From: Acidobacteriota bacterium | GTDB taxonomy: Bacteria > Acidobacteriota > Blastocatellia > Pyrinomonadales > Pyrinomonadaceae | Direction of reading: 5' to 3' | NCBI GenBank assembly: GCA_003222895.1 | Contig: QHXI01000079.1 | Location: 1-64,000, forward strand | Length of the DNA: 64,000 bases | Part shown: positions 9,049-16,529 of the stretch, piece by piece | Position numbering within the stretch: position 1 is the first letter of the stretch | How the letters are laid out: the number at the start of each line of letters is the position of its first letter | Notes under the pieces: model-generated | Databases searched by the model: none | Seen by the model: only the letters and a program-made list of their open reading frames with translations | Told to the model about the DNA's origin: nothing | Program-made: the position numbers and the translations under genes

Positions 9049-10500
9049 CTACTGCCCCGGTTCTAGCACAAACCGCTGACGCAAGTGCGTGGCCAGGTCC
9101 GCGACCTTTACACGTTCCTGCTCCCACGAGTCGCGATCTCTTACGGTGACAGCTTCATCTTCCAGCGATTGATGATCGACGGTGACGCAAAACGGCGTGC
9201 CAATTTCGTCCTGACGTGCATACAACTTTCCAATCCCGCCGGTGTCGTCGTAAACCGCGCGCAACACGGGTTGCAGTGAGCGCTTGATGGCCTTCGCCAT
9301 ACCGACAATCTCCGGTTTGTTTTTCGCGAGCGGGAGCACAGCAACTTTGATTGGCGCCATCGAATGATGAAGCTTGAGGATGACGCGCGTCTCGCCCTTA
9401 TCATTTGTCTTTTCTGAATACGCGTCCATCAGCAGCGCGAGCACTGTGCGATTGACGCCTGCGGCTGGTTCGATCACATAAGGATAGAAACGTTGCTTCG
9501 TTTGTTCGTCGAAGTAGGAAAGGTCTTCGGTCGAGTCAGGATTGAGCCGCTTCCCTTCCGCGTCTTCGGGTTTCTTTGAGTGAGTTTTCAGATCGAAATC
9601 CGTGCGATTCGCGATACCCATCAGTTCGTCCCACTGCCGCTCTTCCTCTTTGCGTTCGGGAAAGAAGCGATATTGAATATCGACGGTGCGCTTCGCGTAG
9701 TGGGCCAACTCCTCTTTCGGCTGCTCATAGAGCCGCAGGTTCGCTTGCGAGATGCCTATGCTCTGAAACCATTGATTACACGCGTCGATCCATTCCTGGT
9801 GCGCGGATTCATCTTCGCCGGGCTTGACGAAGTACTCCATCTCCATCTGCTCGAACTCGCGCGTGCGAAAGATGAAGTTGCCGGGGGTCACTTCGTTGCG
9901 GAATGATTTGCCGATTTGCGCGACGCCGAAAGGAAGCTTGCGGCGACTGGTATTCAGCACGTTGAGAAAGTTTATGAAGATGCCCTGCGCAGTTTCCGGA
10001 CGAAGATAAACCAGCGCGTCCGGATCGTCTTCCGCCGTGGCGCCGACGTGAGTACGGAACATGAGATTGAAAGGACGTTCATCGGTCCAGTTAATTTCTC
10101 CGCAATTTCGGCATTTAATATCGTCGAAAGGCGCCGGGGGCACAAAGGCCACGCTCCACGGGATGTTGTTCTCTATACGATATTCCTGTTCAAGCTTGTC
10201 CGCCCGAAAGCGACTATTACATTCTTTACAATCAACCAATGGATCGCTGAAAGTATCTTCGTGACCGGAATATTTCCAAACCAATCGGTTGAGAATAATC
10301 GACGAATCTAATCCTTCAATGTCATCGCGTTCGTAAACCATCCAGCGCCACCAGGCCTGCTTCACGTTGTTATAAAGCTCGATGCCCATCGGCCCGTAAT
10401 CCCAGGAGCTGCCGAGGCCGCCGTAAATTTCTGAAGAGGGATAGACGAAGCCACGACGCTTCGCAAGCGAGACAATCGTTTCGATGTTCGGAGCAGACAC
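9049..10500 (-). CDS. glyQS: Glycyl-tRNA synthetase, homodimeric (alpha2) type
   Basis: 483 residues. This is the single-chain class II GlyRS, not the alpha2-beta2 form. It opens with IVSLAKRRGFVYPSSEIYGG, has two CxxC pairs (DCKEC and KCRNC) that can bind zinc, the motif-2 region FRNEVTPGNFIFRTREFEQ and the motif-3 region around AAGVNRTVLALL. The C-terminal ~110 residues form the anticodon-binding domain (VAVLPL, GTPFCVTVDHQ). The start is a GTG at 10500, chosen because it begins exactly where family alignments begin; no good Shine-Dalgarno is visible. The leader contains the inverted doublet at 10559-10650. Confidence 0.96.
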   Translation of the reverse strand: MSAPNIETIVSLAKRRGFVYPSSEIYGGLGSSWDYGPMGIELYNNVKQAWWRWMVYERDDIEGLDSSIILNRLVWKYSGHEDTFSDPLVDCKECNSRFRADKLEQEYRIENNIPWSVAFVPPAPFDDIKCRNCGEINWTDERPFNLMFRTHVGATAEDDPDALVYLRPETAQGIFINFLNVLNTSRRKLPFGVAQIGKSFRNEVTPGNFIFRTREFEQMEMEYFVKPGEDESAHQEWIDACNQWFQSIGISQANLRLYEQPKEELAHYAKRTVDIQYRFFPERKEEERQWDELMGIANRTDFDLKTHSKKPEDAEGKRLNPDSTEDLSYFDEQTKQRFYPYVIEPAAGVNRTVLALLMDAYSEKTNDKGETRVILKLHHSMAPIKVAVLPLAKNKPEIVGMAKAIKRSLQPVLRAVYDDTGGIGKLYARQDEIGTPFCVTVDHQSLEDEAVTVRDRDSWEQERVKVADLATHLRQRFVLEPGQ

Positions 10501-10558
10501 TTGTAGTGAATAGTAAATCGAAATCGGGAATAGAAGAACGGAAGCGTGAGTGTAGCAG

Positions 10559-10650
10559 GTCAGAACCGCCTGCGGTAGCGGGCGGTTAGTCTTGCTTTTT
10601 AGAGCGACGCAGATAAAGAAAAACCACCCGCTGCCGCAGGTGGTTCTGAC
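10559..10650. repeat. REP/BIME-like inverted doublet
   Basis: Two 29-base arms, 10559-10587 and 10622-10650, are inverted copies of each other with three mismatches, separated by 34 bases. Each arm is itself a near-perfect hairpin of about ten base pairs (for the left arm AACCGCCTGC pairs with GCGGGCGGTT around a GGTA loop). A head sequence GTCAGAACC sits outside each stem. Two self-complementary units in opposite orientation is the architecture of REP doublets (BIMEs), which are mobilised by RAYT-type Y1 transposases in other bacteria. A partial copy (tagcgggcggt) recurs near 13545-13555. Confidence 0.65.
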
Positions 10651-10654
10651 AAAC

Positions 10655-10883
10655 CCTTAAAAAGGCTTTCGGGCTGCTGATAAGTTCCCGAGAGGCTCCC
10701 CCTAGCCTCGTTCAGGCCGACTTATCAGCAGCCCTGCCTTTTCGCTCTTCGGCTGATATCGGCAACTCCGTTCCCCCGAAAGAGCCGCCATGCTCAGATG
10801 TAGGGCACCTCCCCCAAAGCGCCTTCCAACTTTTCAACCTAAGAGCCTGACCCGATTAACTACCCTTCTGCCTTTTTGTCGTA
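10655..10883 (-). ncRNA. Candidate sigma-54-dependent small RNA with intrinsic terminator
   Basis: Reading the minus strand from the -24/-12 element at 10909-10893, a transcript of about 225 bases would start near 10882 and end near 10656. It has no convincing ORF. Its 3' end is a long nested hairpin: GGGCTGCTGATAAGT (10734-10720) pairs perfectly with 10685-10671. The flanking AAAAGGC (10742-10736) pairs with GCCTTTT just before the final T-run, and an inner GAGGCT/AGCCTC stem caps the structure. A second hairpin pairs 10785-10776 with 10752-10744 (GCTCTTTCGG with CCGAAGAGC, one bulge). I do not recognise it as 6S, SRP, tmRNA or RNase P RNA. Confidence 0.6.
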
Positions 10884-10892
10884 TCTGGCCTG

Positions 10893-10909
10893 AGCAATGG
10901 TTGTGCCAA
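10893..10909 (-). promoter_or_regulatory. Sigma-54 (RpoN) -24/-12 promoter
   Basis: On the minus strand the sequence TTGGCACAACCATTGCT matches the sigma-54 consensus (TGGCAC, then five bases, then TTGCW) at every conserved position, with the required GG-N10-GC spacing. It faces the structured region 10882-10656 and glyQS beyond it. Sigma-54 promoters need an enhancer-binding activator; one with an intact GAFTGA loop is encoded at 34060-35478. I see no obvious enhancer dyad upstream (10980-11070). Confidence 0.7.
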
Positions 10910-11097
10910 GAGGGATCAGTCAACGTGCAAATCAATGGTTACTCAAATTTCTGAGGAAATCGCTCATCAAGATGCGAACCGAAAGGCGATGCAAACGCGT
11001 CTGGCAGATTGTTGTAAAAACGTTGTAGTCGATTGGTACAGCGTGCCGCGCGATTCGCATCAAAATCGCTCGGGTTACAAACGGCGAACGCTGCAGA

Positions 11098-11655
11098 TTA
11101 GAAATTGCTGGGATGAAATGGCCGGGCGTAGAACTCCTGATAAAGCCAGCCGAGCACGCGGATTTCGGCAGTGCACAGAGCTTCCAACCAACAATCGATC
11201 AGAAAGTTATTGCGGATACTGGCGGCGGGAATTTTTTGCGCCTCGTCGATCATCGATCGAGTCGAGTTCATATCGAGGCGATAATTCGCAACCACCTGTT
11301 CAGTCGATTTGGACGCTTGATCTAGCGCATTTAGCAACTGACCGATCCACGCGTGCAGCTCGCGTTCAGTTGAATTCTGAGCGATAGATTGAATGATGCC
11401 GATGGCCACACGATCTTCGGCGCGATTGAAATTGAAAATGTCTTCGCCGGCGTTCCGGCTCTGTTCCTGCTTCCATTGAAAGAGTTCTTCTACCTTCGGG
11501 TGCTTGATCATCGCGACCCGTTGATCGTAATCAAGAAACCACTGGATCACGTCGGGCAGCGAATCGTAATCGATCCCTCCATATTGATCGCGAAGCAGCA
11601 GAGGGCCTTCGGTTGAAGTGCCGCCCGTTGATTTAACTGCCGGTTCGTCGTTCAT
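11098..11655 (-). CDS. Conserved-looking hypothetical protein
   Basis: 185 residues, soluble and probably all-helical, with no signal peptide or membrane segment. Notable runs are PDVIQWFLDYDQRV near the start and FLIDCWLEALCTAEIRVLGW near the end. No family recognised. The ATG overlaps the stop of the broken asparaginase frame (ATGA), which implies translational coupling to that gene. The disruption of the upstream frame may therefore also affect its expression. Confidence 0.55.
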   Translation of the reverse strand: MNDEPAVKSTGGTSTEGPLLLRDQYGGIDYDSLPDVIQWFLDYDQRVAMIKHPKVEELFQWKQEQSRNAGEDIFNFNRAEDRVAIGIIQSIAQNSTERELHAWIGQLLNALDQASKSTEQVVANYRLDMNSTRSMIDEAQKIPAASIRNNFLIDCWLEALCTAEIRVLGWLYQEFYARPFHPSNF

Positions 11656-12640
11656 GACTGAGAGTCTATTGCGAGCTGAAAAGCCGCACGTGCTTCGCCC
11701 ACGCTGTCTCCGCGGCGATTTTTGATAATGGTCGGCGAGTAGACCGCCAGAGCCTCCAAATCGCTCGCGTCCAATACACCCAATTGACGCAGCGCGTCGA
11801 TCACCGCCGGCGGGCGGGCGCGATGATCGTCGCCATCTTCTACTTTAAGCGCCAAACCTAAGCCGCTGGTCCAATCGTTCGATGGCAGAACACCGACCGT
11901 GTTCCGCCAATCATTTCAGGATAAGCGATCATCGCGTTGACAATTCGTTTGCAGGATTCGCGGAGCCGCGCTTCAAAACTTGCCGGAGGCGAGACCAACC
12001 TCGCATACATCAAAGCCATCGCTCGCACCGGGATTCCGAAGATCGGCGCGCCACAACCGTCGGTCGCCACGACGATGTTCTCAACCGGTACGTCCGAGAA
12101 ATCCGCCACAGCTTTGACGATCATCTGCTGTACGGAATTCGTCGGTTCGTCGTAGGTTTCGATCGAAGCGCCAATATATCTAGCCAGCGCCAACATACCC
12201 GCGTGTTTCCCGGAACAATTATTCTGAAGCACGCTCGGCGGCTCGCCTTTGCGGATCAATGCGCGCGCGACTTCCAAGCTGTACGGCTCGTGCGCTCCGC
12301 ACTTCAGCGCGGTCGCGTCCAGGCCGATCTTACGCAGAATCGAGGTCACGGCTTCAACGTGAATCGGTTCACCATTGTGCGATCCACAGGCGATCGCGAT
12401 TTCCTGTTCAATGAGCCCGAAACGATCTGCAGCGCCGGATGCAACCAGAGGAAAGGCCTGAAACGGTTTGGCGGACGAACGAAGGAATGTAGCGGTCTCA
12501 GGTGAACCAAGCGAAGCAACGGTCGCCCCGTTTCCATCGACCGCGATCAGATGGCCGCGATGACGTGATTCGATCAACGGCCCGCGCCAAACTTCGACTA
12601 ACTGTTCCGGAATTTCGCCCGATTCGCCCTGTTTGGACAT
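11652..12640 (-). pseudogene. Type II-like L-asparaginase, disrupted by an internal deletion and frameshift
   Basis: The first ~258 residues (frame starting 12640) match the bacterial asparaginase family that contains GSHNGEP, CGAHEP, NNCSGKHAGML and TDGCGAP. Right after AYPEMIGGT the frame runs into 13 unrelated residues and a stop at about 11858. The family's conserved end then continues in another frame (GLGLALKVEDGDDHRARP, with TVGVLPSNDW before it) to 11652. The stretch normally found between GGT and the VGVLP region, including the conserved GAEGVY-type loop (about 25 residues), is absent. So a deletion whose length is not a multiple of three has removed a conserved segment. Either the gene is dead or the assembly has an error. 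The last frame overlaps the next gene by ATGA. Confidence 0.75.
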
Positions 12641-12678
12641 GAAGCAGCATCTTAACTGCTCCGTTCGCAAAAACGAAA

Positions 12679-12707
12679 AGCGGAAGCAGATTCGATCTGC
12701 TCCCGCT
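12679..12707 (-). terminator. Intrinsic terminator after the 3D-domain gene
   Basis: On the minus strand AAGCGGGAGCAGA and TCTGCTTCCGCTT form a 13-bp stem with one G-T wobble around a five-base loop, followed by a T-rich run (TTTTCGTTTTT). It lies 24 bases past the stop of the gene at 12731 and before the asparaginase start, so it separates the two transcripts. Confidence 0.85.
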
Positions 12708-12730
12708 TAACAACATACGTTTGTCTGAAC

Positions 12731-13372
12731 TTACTTTTGCGGCTTAGTACTCTGTTGATTATCCGAGGTTGAATTTGAAACTGTTGGATTAACTAGCCGT
12801 GGACGACCTGTAACCGTGTTCGCCTTCTTGCCACCAAGTTCCAATACTGTCAGCCTGACCATTCGTTTACCGAACTGCATCGCCTCGCGGGTCGTCGGCG
12901 TCCAGATATCGATCTTGCGGCCACGAACCGCGCCGCCGGTATCAGCAACGATATATTCGCCGCTCCACGAACCAGCTTCGAGGCGGACACGCGTACCCAG
13001 AGGCAACACCGAAAGATCGGCGGCAATTAATCCGCGCGCGACTGGCCGACCGCTGGCTGTCCGTCCGCGCAAGCTGTACGCAGTCGCAGTGTAGGCCCGC
13101 GCCGGCACCGCGATCGTTTCAAGCAGGACCGGCTTTTCGCTTGACGCCGTGGTTGCTGACGTGGGCGGAGCAGGTTCGCTCTCAGGCGACATCGCCACTG
13201 CCGTTTCCTTCGTCGCCGCATCCGTCGTGGCAGAATTCGCTTGTGGATTTACTGGCTGAGTCGATTGAACTGGCTTTGGATTTTGCTGTTGGATGTAAGT
13301 TCTCGAGTAAGAAATTACCGAGAATAAGAGAAGCACACTTGCAGCACTTCCCAGAAGTGTCGAGTTCTTCAT
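12731..13372 (-). CDS. Secreted 3D-domain protein (RlpA/MltA-like barrel)
   Basis: 213 residues from the ATG at 13372, with AGGAG 11 bases upstream; the TTG at 13375 is unlikely. An N-terminal hydrophobic signal or anchor (LLGSAASVLLLFSVISYS) is followed by a Pro/Thr/Ser/Gln-rich linker to about residue 85. A 3D domain (PF06725 type) then carries the three characteristic Asp residues: AADLSVLPLGTRV, IVADTGG and KIDIW. This double-psi beta-barrel is found in peptidoglycan-cleaving lytic transglycosylases and related wall proteins, so a role in wall remodelling is likely; catalysis is not shown. A folded leader at 13408-13527 precedes it and a terminator follows. Confidence 0.8.
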   Translation of the reverse strand: MKNSTLLGSAASVLLLFSVISYSRTYIQQQNPKPVQSTQPVNPQANSATTDAATKETAVAMSPESEPAPPTSATTASSEKPVLLETIAVPARAYTATAYSLRGRTASGRPVARGLIAADLSVLPLGTRVRLEAGSWSGEYIVADTGGAVRGRKIDIWTPTTREAMQFGKRMVRLTVLELGGKKANTVTGRPRLVNPTVSNSTSDNQQSTKPQK

Positions 13373-13407
13373 CAATTCGGGTTCTCCTGTCCGATGTTTT
13401 AAGTCAA

Positions 13408-13527
13408 CTTTTCAGCGATGTCGCGCGCGAGTCAGGTGGTGCATTGACTCGACCTTCGGCTCTAGGAGACTGAAGATGTCTGTCAGCCGAAGTGCAGGAC
13501 TACAACGTAATGCGCGACACTGAAAAG
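13408..13527 (-). promoter_or_regulatory. Structured leader RNA candidate (three-way junction) upstream of the 3D-domain gene
   Basis: In the minus-strand sense the region folds into a closing stem P1 of 16 bp, 13527-13512 against 13426-13419 plus 13415-13408, with a three-base bulge. It encloses P2 (CTTCGGCT, 13492-13485, with AGCCGAAG, 13461-13454, plus an inner AGAC/GTCT stem) and P3 (GAGTCA/TGACTC, 13450-13429). P1 ends 35 bases before the start codon, just upstream of the ribosome-binding site, where a riboswitch or protein-binding leader would sit. I do not recognise it as ydaO, GEMM, TPP, SAM, FMN or cobalamin. Confidence 0.5.
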
Positions 13528-13579
13528 ACCTTGTCACCCCTGTGTTAGCGGGCGGTCAAATCATTTGACTTCTAAAGAG

Positions 13580-13611
13580 CAAAAAGAAAAGCGAACCATA
13601 TGGTTCGCTTT
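13580..13611 (-). terminator. Intrinsic terminator (minus strand)
   Basis: A perfect 24-base palindrome, 13588-13611 (AAAGCGAACCAT and its complement), is followed on the minus strand by TTTCTTTTTGC. It probably ends transcripts from the pcrA/minisatellite side before the 3D-domain gene and its leader begin. The hairpin is symmetric but the T-run is clear only on the minus strand. Confidence 0.7.
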
Positions 13612-13805
13612 GTAACTCGGGTTCGAGGCTAGCACATGGTTTCAAAGTGTGTCCAGGCAGAAGCGCCCCGATCGCGGTAACGATTTCGTTGCAATTGCGT
13701 GGGGTTTGGCTCCACCACCAGCCCGGTTAGGGACATTTATTGGAGAGTCATCGGTTTTCCTGAGGAATTCGTCAGGTTGCTTCCACTCCGACAGAAGACC
13801 GAGCT

Positions 13806-14015
13806 CCAACTTCGCACCTCGGAACTTCAACTTCGCATCTTCGAGTTCCAACTTTGCGCCTCCGAGCTCCAACTTCGCACCTCAGAACTCCATCTTCGCA
13901 CCTCGGAACTTCAACTTCGCATCTTCGAGTTCCAACTTCGCGCCTCGGAGCCCCAACTTCGCACCTCAGAGCTTCAACACTGCGCTTACGAGCTTCAACT
14001 CCGCACCTCGGAGCC
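13806..14015. repeat. 21-bp tandem repeat (minisatellite), about ten units
   Basis: Ten consecutive 21-base units starting at 13806, of the type ccaacttcgcacctcggaact, differ from each other at a few positions. A degenerate eleventh unit runs to about 14036, near the last codons of pcrA (14046). Because 21 is a multiple of three, several frames on both strands stay open and read as heptapeptide repeats (for example FAPRNFN on plus, GAKLELE on minus). I see no start with a ribosome-binding site and annotate no gene. There are no spacers, so it is not a CRISPR. Confidence 0.9.
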
Positions 14016-14045
14016 CCACCTTTGGCGGTCTCAATTGTGGTTTTG

Positions 14046-16529
14046 TCAGGCTTTTTCCAATCCCGCATACTTCTCGATCAATTTCTTCTGACCATAGCCC
14101 GGAAAGCTGACCGTCACCTTGGTTTGGTCCCCCGAACCTTCCCGCCGTAGGACGAGACCCCGGCCGTATTTGGCGTGGCGAACGTAAGAGCCGGGAAGGA
14201 GAAGATCGGGTGAGCCAGAAGCCCGGGCATCCTGTCCCGTCGGTTGCGCTGCACGCAAACCTTGAGACTTCGGTCGGTCAATCGAGCCGTGGCCGCCCAT
14301 CTGCGCATCGCGCTTGCGAAAGAACTCGGCAATCGAGTCAACGCTGTCATAGGTCCTGCCTGAATACTTGCTGACCGGCTGCTTCGCGCTAATCCGTTGC
14401 GCGCCGGCGCTTGGAGACAGTCTGTATTCCGCCGCGTCCTCGTCATATTCGTATTGAAGCGCTTCCGTTGATGGCTCTAACTTGTGCGAGCCTCGGGCAA
14501 ACGACAACCACGAACGACCGCGCGAAAGGTCATCGATTAACTCGAGCGGCATCTCGTTGAGAAATTGCGAAGGCTCGGAAGCGAGCTCCTCGCCGTACAC
14601 GCGCCGCTTCACTGCATGAGTCACGTACAAATATTTCTCGGCGCGGGTCATCGCGACGTACGCCAGCCGCCGCTCTTCTTCAATGTCGGAAGAGTCGCTC
14701 AATGAGCGCGAATGCGGGAACAGCCCATCTTCCAAGCCGACAAGAAACACGAGCGGGAACTCCAAACCTTTCGCCGAGTGAGCTGTCATGAGCGTGACCG
14801 GCACGTCCGCTTTGTATTGATCCGTGTCTGCGACCAGCGCCGAATGATCGATGAAATCGCGCAGACCGTCCGGCCCTTGCTCGTCATAGTCGACGGCCGC
14901 ATTGACTAATTCCTGCAAGTTTTCCAGACGCGCCTCGGCTTCCTCACTGTTCTCGGCTTTCAGAGCATTCTCGTAACCGGTGTCGAGGATCGCGGCTTTC
15001 ACCAAATCGGAAACAGGGGAAGTCGATTCGATTTGTTGCTCGGTCAAATCATTATCGTAAGCGCGATCCGGCTCTTCGCCCGCTCTCAAAACCACTTCAA
15101 CCTTTGCCGCCAATCCGCGAACGATCCGCTGAAAGTTCGCCAGCACCGCAACCGCGCGCGCCGAGAGTCTTTGTTCGTCAACAACCAAATCCGAAATCGC
15201 ATCCCAATAGGAAATGCCAAGTTCTCGCGCTCGATTCTCAATTTCATCCAACGTCATCCTGCCAATCCCCCGGGGCGGAGTGTTTATGATTCGCTGGAGC
15301 GCGATCGAGTCGTGCGGATTTATCGCCAGCTTCAGATAAGCGATGATGTCGCGCACTTCCATGCGTTCGTAAAACGAAAAGCCGCCGACAATGTTGTAAG
15401 CGAGACTCGCGCGACGCATCGCTTCTTCAAAGACTCGCGACTGCGAGTTCGTTCGATAAAGCACGGCCGCGCGAATCTCCGGCTCGCGGCGCAGATGCTC
15501 CTCAATTTTGTTCGCCACGAATCGAGCTTCAGATTCAGCATCGAGCGCCTGGTAATAACGAATCTTTTCTCCGGCCGAATTCTGCGTCCAGAGAGCTTTC
15601 TCTTTACGCTCTACGTTGTGCTTGATGACGCCGCTGGCGAGGTCGAGGATGTTCTGAGTGGAGCGATAATTTTCTTCAAGTCGAATGACTTTCGCTGAAG
15701 GAAAATGTTCTTCGAACTTGAGAATGTTGGTTATGTCGGCGCCCCGCCAGCGATAAATCGACTGGTCAGGATCGCCGACAACACAGATGTTCTGCTGCTT
15801 CTCAGTCAACAGACGAATCAAAGCGAACTGCAATTGGTTTGTATCCTGATACTCATCAACCAGCAGATAGCGAAACCGATCGTTGTACCGGTCGCGCACG
15901 TCCGGCACGTCGCGCAACAACCTCACGGCTTTGATCAGCAGGTCGTCGAAATCAAGCGCGTTGTTTCTATGCAGGCGCTCTTCGTAAAGCTGAAACACGC
16001 GCGCGATCGAAGCGCGGCGCTCATCGATGAATTGCGCCTTCGCAGTAAACGCTTCCGCATCTTCGCCGCGATTCTTGGCCGCGCTGATGGCGGATTGAAC
16101 TGATCGCGGCACGAATTGCTTATCGTCGAGACCGAGATCGCGCACGCAGTTTCGCGTCAGGCGCACAGCGTCATCCTGGTCGTAAATCGTGAACGACCGC
16201 GTGTAGCCCGCCTGCAATGCTTCAATGTCGCGGCGCAGAATCCGCACGCACAAACTATGAAAAGTCGAAATGAGCGCCGCGCTACCCAGTTCAAGTCCTT
16301 CGATCAGTTTGCTAACGCGGTTGCGCATTTCCTCGGCAGCTTTATTGGTGAAGGTCACGGCCAGAATGTTACGCGGCCACACGTTGCCTTCAGAGATTAG
16401 GTACGCGATGCGGTGAGCAATAACGCGCGTCTTGCCTGAACCCGCGCCGGCTAGAATCAAGAGCGGCCCGTCGCTGGAAGTTACTGCTTCGCGTTGCTGT
16501 GGATTGAGCTGCGAGAGAAATTCAGTCAT
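14046..16529 (-). CDS. pcrA: PcrA/UvrD-type superfamily 1A DNA helicase
   Basis: 827 residues, normal length for PcrA/UvrD. It is an ATP-driven 3'-5' helicase acting in repair and in removing proteins from DNA. The Q-motif (LNPQQREAV) and Walker A (AGAGSGKT, residues 27-34) are followed by TFTNKAAEEM, the Walker B region VDEYQDTN, GDPDQSIYRWRGA, LEENYRS, and the late motifs MTAHSAKGLEF and VAMTRAEK. The C-terminus ends in the PcrA-type Tudor-like module (GSYVRHAKYGRGLVL), which in PcrA contacts RNA polymerase. The start is the ATG at 16529. The minisatellite follows its stop. The symbol could equally be uvrD. Confidence 0.95.
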   Translation of the reverse strand: MTEFLSQLNPQQREAVTSSDGPLLILAGAGSGKTRVIAHRIAYLISEGNVWPRNILAVTFTNKAAEEMRNRVSKLIEGLELGSAALISTFHSLCVRILRRDIEALQAGYTRSFTIYDQDDAVRLTRNCVRDLGLDDKQFVPRSVQSAISAAKNRGEDAEAFTAKAQFIDERRASIARVFQLYEERLHRNNALDFDDLLIKAVRLLRDVPDVRDRYNDRFRYLLVDEYQDTNQLQFALIRLLTEKQQNICVVGDPDQSIYRWRGADITNILKFEEHFPSAKVIRLEENYRSTQNILDLASGVIKHNVERKEKALWTQNSAGEKIRYYQALDAESEARFVANKIEEHLRREPEIRAAVLYRTNSQSRVFEEAMRRASLAYNIVGGFSFYERMEVRDIIAYLKLAINPHDSIALQRIINTPPRGIGRMTLDEIENRARELGISYWDAISDLVVDEQRLSARAVAVLANFQRIVRGLAAKVEVVLRAGEEPDRAYDNDLTEQQIESTSPVSDLVKAAILDTGYENALKAENSEEAEARLENLQELVNAAVDYDEQGPDGLRDFIDHSALVADTDQYKADVPVTLMTAHSAKGLEFPLVFLVGLEDGLFPHSRSLSDSSDIEEERRLAYVAMTRAEKYLYVTHAVKRRVYGEELASEPSQFLNEMPLELIDDLSRGRSWLSFARGSHKLEPSTEALQYEYDEDAAEYRLSPSAGAQRISAKQPVSKYSGRTYDSVDSIAEFFRKRDAQMGGHGSIDRPKSQGLRAAQPTGQDARASGSPDLLLPGSYVRHAKYGRGLVLRREGSGDQTKVTVSFPGYGQKKLIEKYAGLEKA

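Noticed and set aside
10671-10734. 15-bp inverted repeats as ends of a small insertion sequence or MITE
   Set aside because: No target duplication, and the arms plus T-run read better as a terminator of the candidate RNA.
11858-12640. A complete shorter asparaginase
   Set aside because: The frame ends in unrelated residues and the conserved C-terminal part continues in another frame, so it is a disrupted gene.
13408-13527. Known ydaO (c-di-AMP) or GEMM (c-di-GMP) riboswitch
   Set aside because: The conserved sequence boxes of those classes are not visible; only the fold and position are suggestive.
13806-14015. Possible CRISPR array
   Set aside because: Units are directly contiguous 21-mers with no unique spacers and no cas genes nearby.
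13642-14150. Several overlapping ORFs of 76-153 residues on both strands
   Set aside because: All are created by the 21-bp repeat array and its flanks; none has a convincing ribosome-binding site.
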